A DNA stretch of 64,000 nucleotides from Tolypeutes matacus (lineage: Eukaryota; Chordata; Mammalia; Cingulata; Chlamyphoridae), in contig JAKSZT010054335.1 of NCBI GenBank assembly GCA_026826555.1, positions 5,927,565 to 5,991,564 of the forward strand. Reading direction: 5' to 3'. Position numbers and translations under genes: made by a program. Of this stretch, positions 24,740-38,672 are shown in pieces (positions within the stretch are counted from its first letter, which is position 1; every line of letters starts with the position of its first letter). The notes beneath the pieces are model-generated. The model ran no database searches, was not told where the DNA came from, and saw nothing but the letters and a program-made list of their open reading frames with translations.

Positions 24740-26041
24740 TTGAACTCTTTAACTATATTCTCTTTCATCTCATTAATTTGATTTTGGAAATTTGTGCTCA
24801 TCTCACTGATTAGTTCTCTCAAATTCTGCATCTCTTCTGGGACTTAGCTGTATTCCTTTTCTTGGGCCATGTCTTCTATTTTCCTAGTATGGCCCGTAAT
24901 TTTTTGCTGGTGCTTAGGCATCTGGTTAGTTTGTATTTTACTTAGATGCTCTATCTCTTTCTCTTTTATGGGGTTTTAGTGGCAGGAGGCTGTGAGTTAC
25001 CACCACTCTTTGATTTTTGGCTCAACCTTGATTGTTAGGATTGTTCTGCTGGTTGCTCAAAACTGGGCACTGGACCCAGTAGTTGGTTGTAGAGTCGTTT
25101 CCTAGGGCCTTGGGCAGGGAGGCTATAGAGGCCAGGAAAAGCCTCTCATTAATTTTCTTATGTGCACTTCCTTGTTCTGCCAGGAGATGGCGCTTGTTGG
25201 CAGCTCTCAATTCAATGCCTTTTCGGAGCATATTTGTTGTTACACAGACCAGATCAATGCGATAGAGCTTCCTGTCTGGGGGCTAAGAGCCCTGTGATTC
25301 AAACTTTCTGAAACAGTTCTCCAGACTTCTCTCTTAGCGCCCCCCTTTTCCCAGCTAGGAAATATTTCCACTCCCTTCTGAATCCTCAACAATCAGTCCC
25401 TGTTAGTAGAGGAGGAGATTGGGAGGTTTGTATCTCTTTAACCCCTTGCAGGCTCCAAGGCAAACAATGGCGCAGCCCCACCCGGCCTGGAAGGGCTTTC
25501 GGGACAGGGCAGACCAAACCTGGGAGTCCAAAGCAGGGTCAGCTCCAGGCTCTCTCCCCTCTCCCGTGGTGTGCTCAACAATTAGTCCAGGCTAGAAGAG
25601 AGGGAGGTTGGAGGATTGCATTTTTCCAGTCCTTTCCAGGCTCCCAGGGCAAACCGCCGTTTAGAAGGGTCTGTGGGGCTCTGCAGCCCAAATTTCAGGT
25701 CAGAACCTGAGTCAGCCTAAGGCTGTGTCCCTCTCTCTCCCCTTTCCGGGAGTGGCAGATCCCTGAAGTCCCCTTTGTCTGTGGTCACAGGCCCAGGGGC
25801 CCGAGAATTCTGAAGAGTGTGGGGGAGGGTGCCGGCAGCAGCAGAAGCTGCTACTTCCAACTCACGGTTCTGTAGTCGCGATTTCCCTCTTCTGTCCCTC
25901 TCTCCTCTGGGTGGTGTGCAGCCTTCACCTGCTGTCCTAAACCCTAGAAGATCTTTTTTGGGGCTGTTTCAGCTTGTCCTCTAGCTATTTTTCTGGAGAA
26001 GAGATTCCCGTGTCTTACTAGTCCGCCATCTTCCCGGAAGT

Positions 26042-26119
26042 CTGCTCACTGGGAACCGAACCCGGGACCTCCCATGTGGTATCCGGGAGCTCAATCTCTT
26101 GAGCCACGTCTGCTTCCCG
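26042..26119 (-). mobile_element. DAS-type SINE fragment (right part of the dimer split by L1)
   Basis: Contains only the second head, GGGAACCGAACCCGGGACC to TGCTTCCCG. It starts right at the L1 5' end and continues the dimer interrupted at 19385. Confidence 0.65.
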
Positions 26120-26257
26120 TTACTCTTTTTTAATATGAAATGTTTTTTGGTGTTGATGTCTTAATTATGGTATGTATATAGTTTTGTTTCTTATCCTTTA
26201 CACTTATTATAATCCTGCTATTTTTCTATGTTGTTATAAAGTTAAATTAATATTTTA

Positions 26258-26399
26258 TATTATTTATTTATTTTTTTAATTTTAATTTAATTTAATTTTA
26301 TTTATTTATTTATTTTTTACCGGGAGGTCCCGGGTATCGAACCCGGGTCCCTCCATATGGGAGACGGACGCCCAACTATTTGAGCCACATCCGTCCCCC
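26258..26399 (-). mobile_element. DAS-type SINE, short
   Basis: Minus-strand copy with a TTTAATTTAATT tail. Perfect 15-bp duplication TAAATTAATATTTTA flanks it (26243-26257, 26400-26414). Confidence 0.92.
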
Positions 26400-26519
26400 T
26401 AAATTAATATTTTAATGTTGACTTAATATTTTATAATTTAATATAGAATGACTTACTCAACTGTTACTGTATTTTTGAACATTTAGGTAATTCTTACTTG
26501 ATAAAGTTTTTTTTTTTTT

Positions 26520-26880
26520 TTTAAATTCTTTTTTCCTAATTATAAAAGTAGTATATACTTAGTATAGAAAATAGAAAAAGGGAGAAAAGTAGAAAGAACA
26601 GAAACATGCCAGTAGTTCCACTGATAAAAGCAGCTATTTTGGTATATACCTTCTGGTTATTTTCCTCTATGTAATTCTTTTGCAGTGCTATATTTGCGTA
26701 GAACTTTTAAAAATCATTTTTAGGACCATACATTATATTATTAGCATTTTTCCATCACCTGGCTCCATAGCCATCATTTTTAATGTCTATACAGAATTCT
26801 ACCAGATAAATTCCACCATTTCTTACCTATTTCCAAGTTGTATATTTAAGTGTATTTTTTTAGTAGATCAAAGACTGTAA
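26520..26880 (-). mobile_element. Old L1-like 3' relic
   Basis: The cctaattataaaagtagtata and ctggttattttcctctatgtaattc patterns are typical of old L1 3' regions. Diverged, with no TSD. Confidence 0.4.
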
Positions 26881-27270
26881 GAACTTTATTTTTAGAATGA
26901 ATACTGTTTAGTTTCCTTGGCTGCTTAAGCAAATACCAATACAATGGGTTGGCTTGAATCATGGGAATTTAATGGTTCGCAGTTTTGAGGCCAGAAAAAA
27001 TTCCAAACCAAGACATCATCAAGGGAAACTTTTTCACTGAAGACTGGCATTCTGGGGCTGACTGCTGGTGATCCTTGGTCCTGAGCGTCTCTGTCACATG
27101 GCAGTGCACATGTCATCCTCTCCCTTTTCTTCCAGGTTCCATTGACCTTCAGCTTCTTGCTTCCTGTAGCTTTTTCTCTCTATCTGAGTTTCATTCTGCT
27201 TATAAAGGACTCCAGTAATATTAAGACCCATTCTGTGGGAGGGGAAGGGTTGGGGTGTACGGGAATCCTT

Positions 27271-27366
27271 ATACTTTTTTTTTTTTTAAGGAGGTACCAA
27301 GGATTGAACCTGGGACCTCATACATGCGAAGCAGGTACTCAACCACTGAGCTTACACCTGCTTCCC
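27271..27366 (-). mobile_element. DAS-type SINE, short
   Basis: Minus strand. GGAATCCTT duplication at 27262-27270 and 27368-27376. Confidence 0.85.
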
Positions 27367-27492
27367 AGGAATCCTTTTATATATATGTATGTATATTTTA
27401 AATCAAATTTATTGGCGCATACTAATAAAGCATACAATTCGTCCAAAGTGTACAGTCAATGGTATTTGGTTTAATCACATAGTTGTGCATTC

Positions 27493-27527
<35 letters not shown>

Positions 27528-27543
27528 ACTTAAATGCATTGTC

Positions 27544-27825
27544 TTTTTTTTTTTTTTTTTTAAAGACTTATTTATTTTGTCCCACCCCCTTGTTGTTTTT
27601 TACTTGCTGTGTCTGTTTGTCCTTCTTGTTTCTTTCTTTCTTTTTTTTTTTTTAAGATTTTATTTATTCACCCACCCATCGCCCCCCTGCTGCCCGTGCT
27701 CGCTGGGTCAGCCAACCACGCCCCATGCGGGCGGGCTTGCCTTCACCAGGAGGCCCCGGGAACCGAACCCGGGGCCTCCCATATGGTAAACGGGAGCTCT
27801 ACTGATTGAGCCACAGCCGCTTCCC
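27544..27825 (-). mobile_element. Two DAS-type SINEs, one truncated by the other
   Basis: A tail and linker (27544-27640) run directly into a second full copy (27640-27825). The first head is absent from the right side, so the second SINE replaced or truncated it. Confidence 0.75.
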
Positions 27826-28060
27826 CATTCATATATTTTTGATGTAACTTTTCTGTAATCTAAAACTTCTTTAAAGTTTATTATATTAAAAAAAAAAAAA
27901 GACCCATTCTAATGGAGTTGAGTCACATCTTAACAAAGTCATGTCATCAAGAGGTCCTTCTTACAATGGGTTCACAGCCACAGGAATGGATTAAGTTTAA
28001 GAACATGTTTTTCTAGGGTACACAGCTCCAAACCACCATAAATACTGTGTGTTTTTCTAG

Positions 28061-30098
<2,038 letters not shown>

Positions 30099-30114
30099 TG
30101 AAATTAACTTTTTT

Positions 30115-30215
30115 CTTGCCGGAGTGGGTGTAGCTCAGTGGTTGAGTGCCTGGATCACATGTATGAGGTCCTGGGTTCAATCACTGTTACCTCCTTAAAA
30201 TTAATTAATTAATTA
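30115..30215 (+). mobile_element. DAS-type SINE, short
   Basis: Plus strand, GGAGTGGGTGTAGCTCAGTGG head with A and B boxes, (ATTA)n tail. Flanked by ATTAACTTTTTT at 30103-30114 and 30216-30227. It lies 125 nt downstream of ULK4 exon 4. Confidence 0.9.
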
Positions 30216-30555
30216 ATTAACTTTTTTTTGTATTAAAGGAAACATTACTGTATTTTAGCTACTTATTTAAGTAGCTTTTAGAAAGTGAAGAATTTCCCGT
30301 CCTTTCAATTCCTTGAGTAATTACTTATTGTTGCTGCTAAAGTATATTGTGAATGATGAGTCCAATAGGCTTATAAAATAAGACTCTCTTAGTTCTTCAA
30401 GCACAGTACACAATAAACTACGAACCATTATACCAGTTTGATAATGGCAATTTTTGGCTGTATATGTATGACTCCTGATACTATGAATCAACTATTTTCT
30501 GTTTTGGTAAAATTGTCCGTAACTGAAGTGCTTCAGTGTAGCAGTCATGAAACCT

Positions 30556-30760
30556 GCTTAGTTTCTGAGTCACAGTCAGCCCTGACACTTAGAAGCTGTG
30601 TGACCCTGGACAAGTTATCTTACCTCTCTGTGCCTTAGTTTTCTTGTTTGTGAAATAGATGTTTTCAAGGATTAAATACTATAGTTAGGTTAAGCTTCTA
30701 GGATACTTTCTGGTGGGTAGTATGTTCTTAATCAATGGTGTCTGTAATTTTTATAAGTAT
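30556..30760 (+). mobile_element. MIR-like relic
   Basis: Typical MIR core (agaagctgtgtgaccctggacaagttat, cctctctgtgccttag). Intron 4. Confidence 0.7.
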
Positions 30761-31067
30761 ATCCTCTTAGGAGTTGTACATATTATTAGTCTGAGTTTTT
30801 AAATTCTTTTCCTATGTTAAGGCATGCACAATGGAATGAAGAGTAAAGTTTATCTATTGAATTTTCTATTTATAGGCCATCTGTAGGAGATCTTTAAACC
30901 TAAAAAATACTCCATAAAACATTTATATAATGAATAGAAGTTGTCGTTTGAAATATTCATATACTTAAAAGTATGCTTCAATTTAATACTTCATGAAATA
31001 GCAGTTTCCTATTTGGTTTTCCTTGAAAAATTATAAATGGACTTTGTAGTTTCAAAGTGACTCTATT

Positions 31068-31170
31068 GGGGTCGGATGTGGCTCAACTGGTTGGGCGTCT
31101 GTCTCCCATATGAAGGGACCCGGGTTCGATCCCCGGGACCTCCCGGTAAAAAAACAACAACAAAAAACAA
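31068..31170 (+). mobile_element. DAS-type SINE with intact B box
   Basis: Head GGTCGGATGTGGCTCAAC, B box GGGTTCGATCCCC and A-rich tail. Flanked by CAAAGTGACTCTATT (31053-31067) and CAAAGTGACTTTATT (31171-31185). The internal pol III promoter looks well preserved. Confidence 0.92.
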
Positions 31171-31267
31171 CAAAGTGACTTTATTCTAGATTTAGACTGT
31201 TATAGGAAGGAAAGCTATCTCTTTGTCACTTCTGCTTTTTGTTGTTTATTTTTCTATCTCATTCAAG

Positions 31268-31587
31268 CAGGAGTTGGCAACTTTTTTCTCTAAAGGGCCA
31301 TTTAGTAAATATTTCAGGCTTTGTGGGCATCTGTTGCAACCACTCACTTCTGTCATTATAGTGCTGACAGCAGCTAGAGCCAACATGTAAGCATCATGGC
31401 TGTGTTCCAATAAAGCTTTACTTATGGACTCTGAAAGTTTGAATTTCATATACTTTTCGTGTGTCAAGAAAGTCTTTTTGATTTTTTTCAACTGTTTAGA
31501 AATGTCCAAGCCATTCTTAGCTCACAGCTTTACAAAACCAGGCAGTGGCCTGTGTTTGGCCAAGAGGCTGTAGTTTGCTGAACCCTG
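31268..31587 (+). mobile_element. hAT-like DNA transposon relic
   Basis: Left end CAGGAGTTGGCAAC, interior ctctaaagggccatttagtaaatatttcaggctttgtgg, right end GTTTGCTGAACCCTG. Same family as 10797-11019, with extra sequence in the middle. Confidence 0.6.
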
Positions 31588-31666
31588 TGTTAGAGTCTAA
31601 GTTGCTCTAAAAGCAGATACTTAAAGCCTAAGAAATTCAGGCTAGTTTGTAATGTAACCTTTAGAA

Positions 31667-31840
31667 CAGGGGTCAACAAAGGTCAGAAAGGATGCCAGTT
31701 TTTTGTAAATAAAGTCTTTTGGAACACGGCCATACCAATCCATTTATGTATTGCCAGTGGCTGCTCTTGCACAACAGAAGAGTTGAGTGGTGGAGACAAC
31801 CTCATGGCCTGCAACCACTAACTGTATCTGCTGACCCCTG
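31667..31840 (+). mobile_element. hAT-like DNA transposon relic, internally deleted
   Basis: Left end CAGGGGTCAACAAA, right end TGCTGACCCCTG. These are inverted termini of the same family as 31268-31587. Confidence 0.65.
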
Positions 31841-31843
31841 AAA

Positions 31844-32015
31844 ATGGTTCTCAAAATGTTTCTGCTCTGGCAGCCTCAGCATTACCTGGCCCCCCTTAGA
31901 CACGGAAGTTCTCGGTCCCTTCCCAGACCTATGGAATCAAAAGTTGTAGATGGAAGGAACAGTAGTTTGTCCTTTAACAAGTCCTCCAGGGGATCCAGTG
32001 CTCAAAAAAGTTTAA
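31844..32015 (+). mobile_element. MER20-like DNA transposon relic
   Basis: Begins GGTTCTCAAAATG and has cagcctcagcattacctggc and aacaagtcctccaggg. Directly follows the preceding relic. Confidence 0.55.
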
Positions 32016-32221
32016 AAGCCTAAGAGACATCCTCAGTAAGCATTTGTGACTAGAGTTGAGGGTAAGCTCTAAATTGCTTTTAAAAATAAAAAAGCCACCT
32101 GATCCATTGCCACTGTTCAGAAATATGTTTGATGACTCTAAGGAAAGATAAAAGTAGTAGATGAATGTGTTTCCTAGCATGGTTTCAACAATAATTAGAT
32201 TTTTTCTAGTCATGAATTATA

Positions 32222-32455
32222 GTAGCAGAACTGAGCCCTTATCACATGCCAGTCACACTGCCTAAGCCCCTTACTTGCTTCATTTCAATCCTTACAACAG
32301 TCTGAAGAGTTAAGTATTATTTTTCTCATTTTATAGGTGAAGGGACTGAGTTTTTGAAAGGTTAAGTAAATTCTCCAGGGTCAGATAGCTAGTAAGTGGT
32401 GGGCCTGTGGCTCACATCCAGATCTCATACTTCAAAACCCTGATTTTAACTCTGT
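32222..32455 (+). mobile_element. MIR-like relic
   Basis: gagcccttatcacatgccag, cattttataggtgaagggactgag and gtcagatagctagtaagtgg are typical MIR segments. Intron 4. Confidence 0.7.
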
Positions 32456-32817
32456 ATTATACTTCCTCCCTTAATCAAACAACGCCTTAGGGCAGGTAGG
32501 TTTGCAGACACTCAGCTGTCACTGGGAGTTGGCAAGTATAGATTGTTCCATATAGCCTGAGGTTCTCATCTGTGATTATATGATGCTTTAATTATATACA
32601 CCTGAGAATGGACGATTTAATTTAATTTTTTATTCCATTATTATTAAAATGTTGGATTTATTTTTCTCTAGCTTTTAAAAAAAGTGTCAAGCATTTAATT
32701 ATCTGAGTTATGGGAAGGAGTTAAGCCAATGCTAAAAGTTCTTTAGTATTACTATAAGATGTACTGATGGATATGCAAACTGAATTACATTTATTTCTGC
32801 ATACATTTGCTTTTTAA

Positions 32818-33961
<1,144 letters not shown>

Positions 33962-33975
33962 TGAGCCTTACTCTT

Positions 33976-34190
33976 TTTTTTTTTTTTTATCTTTTTTTTT
34001 TATCTTTTTTTTTATTTTTTATTATGGGTAAAAATCAAAATTCTCACAATACATACAAACATTTGCATAATGATATATAAATATATGTGCATATATGTGT
34101 ATTTGCTTACAAAAATGTTATTTTTATATATATATATATATATACATATATTTTAAGAGGTGCTTAGATTACCTAAAATATTACATGGAA
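33976..34190 (-). mobile_element. Retroposed 215-bp insertion of unknown source
   Basis: A perfect 14-bp duplication TGAGCCTTACTCTT (33962-33975, 34191-34204) and a T-rich left end mark a target-primed insertion read on the minus strand. The body includes a (TA)n tract at 34123-34145. I cannot match the rest to L1 or the SINE. Confidence 0.65.
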
Positions 34191-34646
34191 TGAGCCTTAC
34201 TCTTAAGAGCAGTCGCCATGGTGGGGCAAGCGAGCCTTTTTGAGCAAGGGTAGAGGACACCCTCTTAGCCAGTGGGGCAGAAGCAGACCTGACCCTCGGG
34301 GGATCACCCACGTCACAGGCAGCTCCCTCACATCCGTGTGGTACAAAGATAAAATAAAACCACTGCTCTTTTTCTAGAGCCAGAGAGGATATCTTGCCAC
34401 TTTGAGGATTCACAGTCTAGGTGCAGCACAAGCAAGGCACGTGACATAGTTGAGCCCCCTGCCTTTTGACCTATGCGAGTGCCTGGGTGTTGTTGTGTGG
34501 TTGACGCTTGGTCTACAGAAGTGGTGTACAGCCATGTCAACTCTGTTGACATTGATGCTTACCTGAGATACTGATGAACTAAAAGAGAGAAAAGAAAGTT
34601 AGGTTGGGCTGAATCAAGGTAATATTGCAAAGAGCAATAGATTTCT

Positions 34647-35120
34647 TTTTTTAAAGGATATATTTATTTATTTATTTACTTTTATCCATTTTTACCCCCT
34701 CCCCCCCGTTTTTGCTGTTTCTGTGTCCATTCACTGGGCAACTCTCTGTGTCCGTTTACTGCCCTCTCGTCTTTTCCTTCTCCTCTCTCTCCACTGGGAT
34801 TTGATCCTCTGAATCTCCGATGTGGGAGAGAGGCGTCCTACTGCCTGAGCCACTCTAGTTCCTGGTTTTTCAGTGCGTCTCGTCTTGGCTCTCCCTTGTG
34901 TCACTCTCCTGTTATGTCATCATCTTGCTTCGTGGCTCATGGGGCCTGACGTTGCACCTGTTCGTGGGGCTCGGTGGTGCACCTGAGCAGGGGGCCTAGT
35001 GGCCCACACGCCTTCTATATTTTTCTTTTTTCTATTTTTACCGGGAGGTCCTGGAGATCGAACCCAGGTCCTTCTATATGGGAGACGGATGCCCTGCCAC
35101 CCGAGCCACATCTGTCCCCC
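34647..35120 (-). mobile_element. Dimeric DAS-type SINE (longer subfamily)
   Basis: Minus strand, two units with the cgtctcgtcttggctctccc linker between them. Flanked by TAGATTTCT at 34638-34646 and 35121-35129. The linker also contains a tandem tggggctc/gcacctg repeat. Confidence 0.9.
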
Positions 35121-35519
35121 TAGATTTCTAATAAAGACATTTGGATTCTAGTCCTGGCTTTGTTTCTAATTGTGTAAGTTTCAGATTAATGTCACCTATC
35201 TTCTAGGAGTCTTAATTTCTCTTTGTGTGAAGTCAGAGGGTTGGACTGAACCAGGGCTCCCAAACTGCAGGGACAGGCGAGTCATATAAATGAATGAAGT
35301 GGCCTAGTTTAAGATGAGGGAGTTGATGGGGGTCATGTAAAACTGGGCTCATTTTTGGCCCAATGTTGTGGAATGATTGAGAGAAGTTGGAAATCTGGAC
35401 TATTTTATGAAATGAGTTTCAGTAATAATATAATTTTTGTGTGTGTTTGTCTTTCTTCGTTAGATTGTGACTGTAGGGACTTTATATTCATTTCATCATT
35501 AGTGCATTTATTTGTTAAT

Positions 35520-35640
35520 TTAACATTTAGTATTCAACCAAAATTAGGCATTGTCCAACATGCTGGGAATTTGGATGTGAACAAACAGGCAGAAGTCCCT
35601 GACCTCATGGAACTTACATTTGTAGTGGGGGAAGACAGAT
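35520..35640 (+). mobile_element. L2-like relic
   Basis: The catgctgggaatttggatgtgaacaaacagg and ctgacctcatggaacttacatt pattern typical of the L2 3' end. Confidence 0.6.
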
Positions 35641-36104
35641 GGGCATTCATATTCAGCAAATAGTATCAATGTACCTATTAAGTGTTGGGCAGGATCCCGG
35701 GACATCCTGTGGGTCTTATTTTTCTGTTTCCTCATCTTCTAGCAATGTGCAGGCAAATGGGCCCTCCATAAGTGTTTGTTGAAATGCGATAGCATAGCAG
35801 AAAAGGTACATGGGAAAACTTTAAAACCCTGCATCAGGGCACGTGAAGATCCTTGCTGAAGTGGAATTTGTTTTCTAAGTAATTGATGGGTGATTATGCA
35901 CTTCATGGAAAGAACATTCTCATTGGGAGGTTGGAGGTTTTTAGGTGGAGTGGAACGAGTCCTGTGAGACAAGGTCCTGCCTTGGGTTTTGGTGGATGCT
36001 GTGCAACTGCTCAGCTGTGTGATTTTGGGGAAGTTATGGTAACCCCTCTGAGTTTCACTTGCTCTCATCAATAAATATTACATTTCTTTCTCTAAAATAA
36101 GGTA

Positions 36105-36510
36105 TTTCTATGTTATGTTAACTTCACATAAACTATATGTGGCTCACAGTAGTGCTGTTTACTAAATCCTTCCTCTTCTTCTGGATGCATAGTAGGATGT
36201 GTCTCTCCCCTGGCCAAAGCCAATGAAGTTGAGCAGTAGTGATGTGAGTCACTTTGAGGTGGGGATTTTAAGAGTCAGTGTACAATTTGCAATGTTCTTT
36301 CCCCTTCCCTTGGTGATTGAGGAAGTGCGTGTTGAGATGGAGCCTTTATTAGCTTGGGTCTTTGAGTGACCTTGAGGAGTAGAGTCCATTGGCCAACCTG
36401 TGGTGGACATGAAGTTTGAGGAATAAATAAATCTTTGTTGTTAAACCAGTGTAATTTTGAGGTTATTTGTTACTGCAGTTAACCCAGCTATCCTAACTGA
36501 AATAGTGTAA
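36105..36510 (+). mobile_element. MLT1-like LTR relic
   Basis: Contains ctggccaaagccaatgaagt and gaataaataaatctttgttgttaaaccagtgtaattttgaggttatttgttactgcag, the 3' end pattern of old MaLR LTRs. Diverged, with no clear TSD. Confidence 0.5.
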
Positions 36511-36561
36511 TTGAAGGTTCTTTTCTTTTAACTGTTTAAGTTGTTAATGTAAAAGAATATG

Positions 36562-36963
36562 GGGAAGCGGATGTGGTTCAAGCGATTGGGTTCCAGTCTA
36601 TCATATAGGATGTCCAGGGTTCGGTTCCTGGGGCCTACCTGGTGAAAGGTAAGCTCACCTGCACTGTGAGCTGGCCCATGCGGAATGATGGCTTCTGCGG
36701 AGAGCTGGTGCAGCAAGATGATGCAACAAAAAAGAGACACAGAAGATAAGACAATAAGAGGCACAGCAGACCAGGGAGCTGAGGTGGTGCAAGAGACTGA
36801 GCATCTCTCTCTACCCTGGAAGGTCCCAGGATCAGTTCCCGGTACTGCCTAAAGAGAAGACAAGCAGGCATAGAAGAACACACAGAGAGCAGATGGCGAG
36901 CACAAAAACAAAGGGGGAGGGGGAAATAAATAAATAAATAAATAAATAAATCTTACAAAAAAA
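36562..36963 (+). mobile_element. Dimeric DAS-type SINE
   Basis: Plus strand, two heads (36562, and the unit near 36776), (AAAT)n and A tail. Flanked by an 11-bp duplication AAAAGAATATG (36551-36561, 36964-36974). Intron 5, 0.26 kb before exon 6. Confidence 0.92.
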
Positions 36964-37091
36964 AAAAGAATATGCCTAAATGTGCCATACCTCTCATTTG
37001 TGTGGATTTATAAATCTGTGTATATTGATATGTATCCTTTCCAAAGTGTAACCCTAAAATGAGAATATGTTTAAATATGTGAAATACATAA

Positions 37092-37430
<339 letters not shown>

Positions 37431-37871
37431 TAAATTTTTATATATACTGATTTTGGCTGAATTATCTGGTGTCTGGGCATATGTACAGGTTCCTAGGAAC
37501 TTTTGACATATAGATATTTTTCATGATCATTGTCTCTAATGTTGAAATGTGTCTAACTTAAAAACTGTGATCATTAGTGGAAATTCTTGTAAAGGTACCT
37601 TGTAATTGTGCATCATACAGATGTACTGAGTGGCCATGCAACCCTGAGATCATGGTAGTGGGGCCCATATGTGAAGTTGTGTATTTGTTGATAAATTTTA
37701 AATTAGGGAAATAATTTACTGTCTGGTACACACTGGCATTCAAAAATTAGTTATTACTATATATTTTTCTGTAAACTGCATAATTCTGAAATATCTGTAG
37801 TTGAGATTATTTTAGAATTATTGGAGAGGATAAATTGCTGCTTAACTTTTCAAGTTTTCTTGTGATTCAAG

Positions 37872-37955
37872 GAAAACCGCCATTCTTCTCAGAAAGCTTT
37901 TCAGAATTAATTGAACAGATTTTGTATCAGAATCCTTTGCCACCTATTCCAAAAG
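37872..37955 (+). CDS. ULK4: ULK4 exon 7 (completes codon 215; codons 216-242 plus one base)
   Basis: The acceptor after TGATTCAAG ends at 37871 and has a weak pyrimidine tract. The donor is GTAAGA at 37956. It encodes the G-K-P-P-F-F loop after helix F and helix G of the kinase-like C-lobe. Phase 1 on both sides and 84 nt long, so skipping it would keep the reading frame. Confidence 0.94.
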
Positions 37956-38152
37956 GTAAGATTTCTTATGATAAATGCACTTAATTTACATTTTATACCG
38001 ATTTAGAATGTATTCAGAGTCTGTATTGATTCAGAAGCTCAAAGTTTTATTTTATAAATGATCCCAATTTGGTATTTTTAGAAATATTAGCAATTCCTTT
38101 GCTATTTTTTTTTTTTTTTAATAAATTTTTTTTTTTTAAAGAATTAACAGTA

Positions 38153-38385
38153 TTTTTTTTAAAAGATTTTATTTATTTATCCCCCCCTTGCTGCTTGTGC
38201 TCGCTGTGTCCATTTGCTGTGCATTTTTCTGTGTCTGCTTGTCTCCCCTTGTTGCGTTGTTATGCTGCATCAGCTCACCGCGCCACGCGGGCTTGCTTGC
38301 CTTCACCAGGAGGCCCCGGGAATTGAACCCAGGGCCTCCCATATGGTAAACGGGAGCCCCATGGATTGAGCCACATCCGCTTCCC
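38153..38385 (-). mobile_element. DAS-type SINE
   Basis: Minus strand with full linker (gtgtccatttgctgtgcattttt). A possible TATTTTTTTT duplication is low complexity. Confidence 0.85.
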
Positions 38386-38672
38386 TATTTTTTTTTAAAG
38401 ATATGGAAATGGAAACAAAATTCTACTAAGTTTCCCTCATTTAAAAAACAAACTATTTTGTGTTCTTATAGCACAAGTTTGGTTTAAAAGATTTAAAAAA
38501 CTTAAATCCTTACATAACATGCTTTTTGTAGGTATTTAGTACTTATGTGTTATATGGTTATTTCTGTCTAGTGTTTGAATAGGTACAAATCAGGCATTTC
38601 TCAGCCCTTATCTTGATGAATCAGAATACTACCCAGGCAAGTTTTGAAAGTCTTTTAAACTAGGTATATAGT

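Larger units (their letters stand above)
19531..26040 (-). mobile_element. LINE-1, minus strand, nearly full length, inactive
   Basis: The 5' end is at 26040 (GAAGATGGCGG start) and the 3' end at the T tract 19531-19546. Order on the minus strand: 5' UTR about 24922-26040, ORF1 about 23890-24921 (coiled coil, then RNA-binding and C-terminal parts), ORF2 from 23808 with the endonuclease start, reverse transcriptase with F-A-D-D at 21161-22378, C-terminal part down to 19706, then 3' UTR. ORF1 has an early stop before the coiled coil plus frameshifts. ORF2 is broken by a SINE and several stops. Compared with the L1 at 43-4406 it is less decayed. It holds a 10-N assembly gap. Confidence 0.93.
27234..27897 (+). 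mobile_element. Plus-strand retroposon in the LTR, with nested SINEs
   Basis: The LTR text AAGACCCATTCT appears before (27222-27233) and after (27898-27909) with a 13-nt A tail at 27885-27897. This is a target-primed insertion. The interior contains L1-like text at 27395-27480, a (GT)n tract at 27496-27514, and SINEs at 27271-27366 and 27544-27825. Confidence 0.6.
26905..28040 (+). mobile_element. MaLR-like LTR ending next to ULK4 exon 3
   Basis: Begins TGTTTAGTTTCCTTGGCTGC and shows the gcagttttgaggccag - cttataaaggactccag - cagctccaaaccacca order of old MaLR-type LTRs. A 5-bp duplication AATAC lies at 26900-26904 and 28041-28045. The right end is CCATA rather than the canonical CA, so the exact end is unsure by 3 nt. 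It is broken by a retroposon carrying SINEs (27234-27897). The end stops 20 nt before exon 3 at 28061. Confidence 0.55.

Noticed and set aside
31068..31147. tRNA gene, from intact A and B boxes
   Set aside because: The cloverleaf cannot be completed, and the sequence is the head of the SINE family with an A-rich tail and target duplication.
36926..36954. Short regular repeats as a CRISPR-like or tandem array
   Set aside because: Simple (AAAT)n in a SINE tail. The spaced similar blocks elsewhere are dispersed SINEs, not an array.
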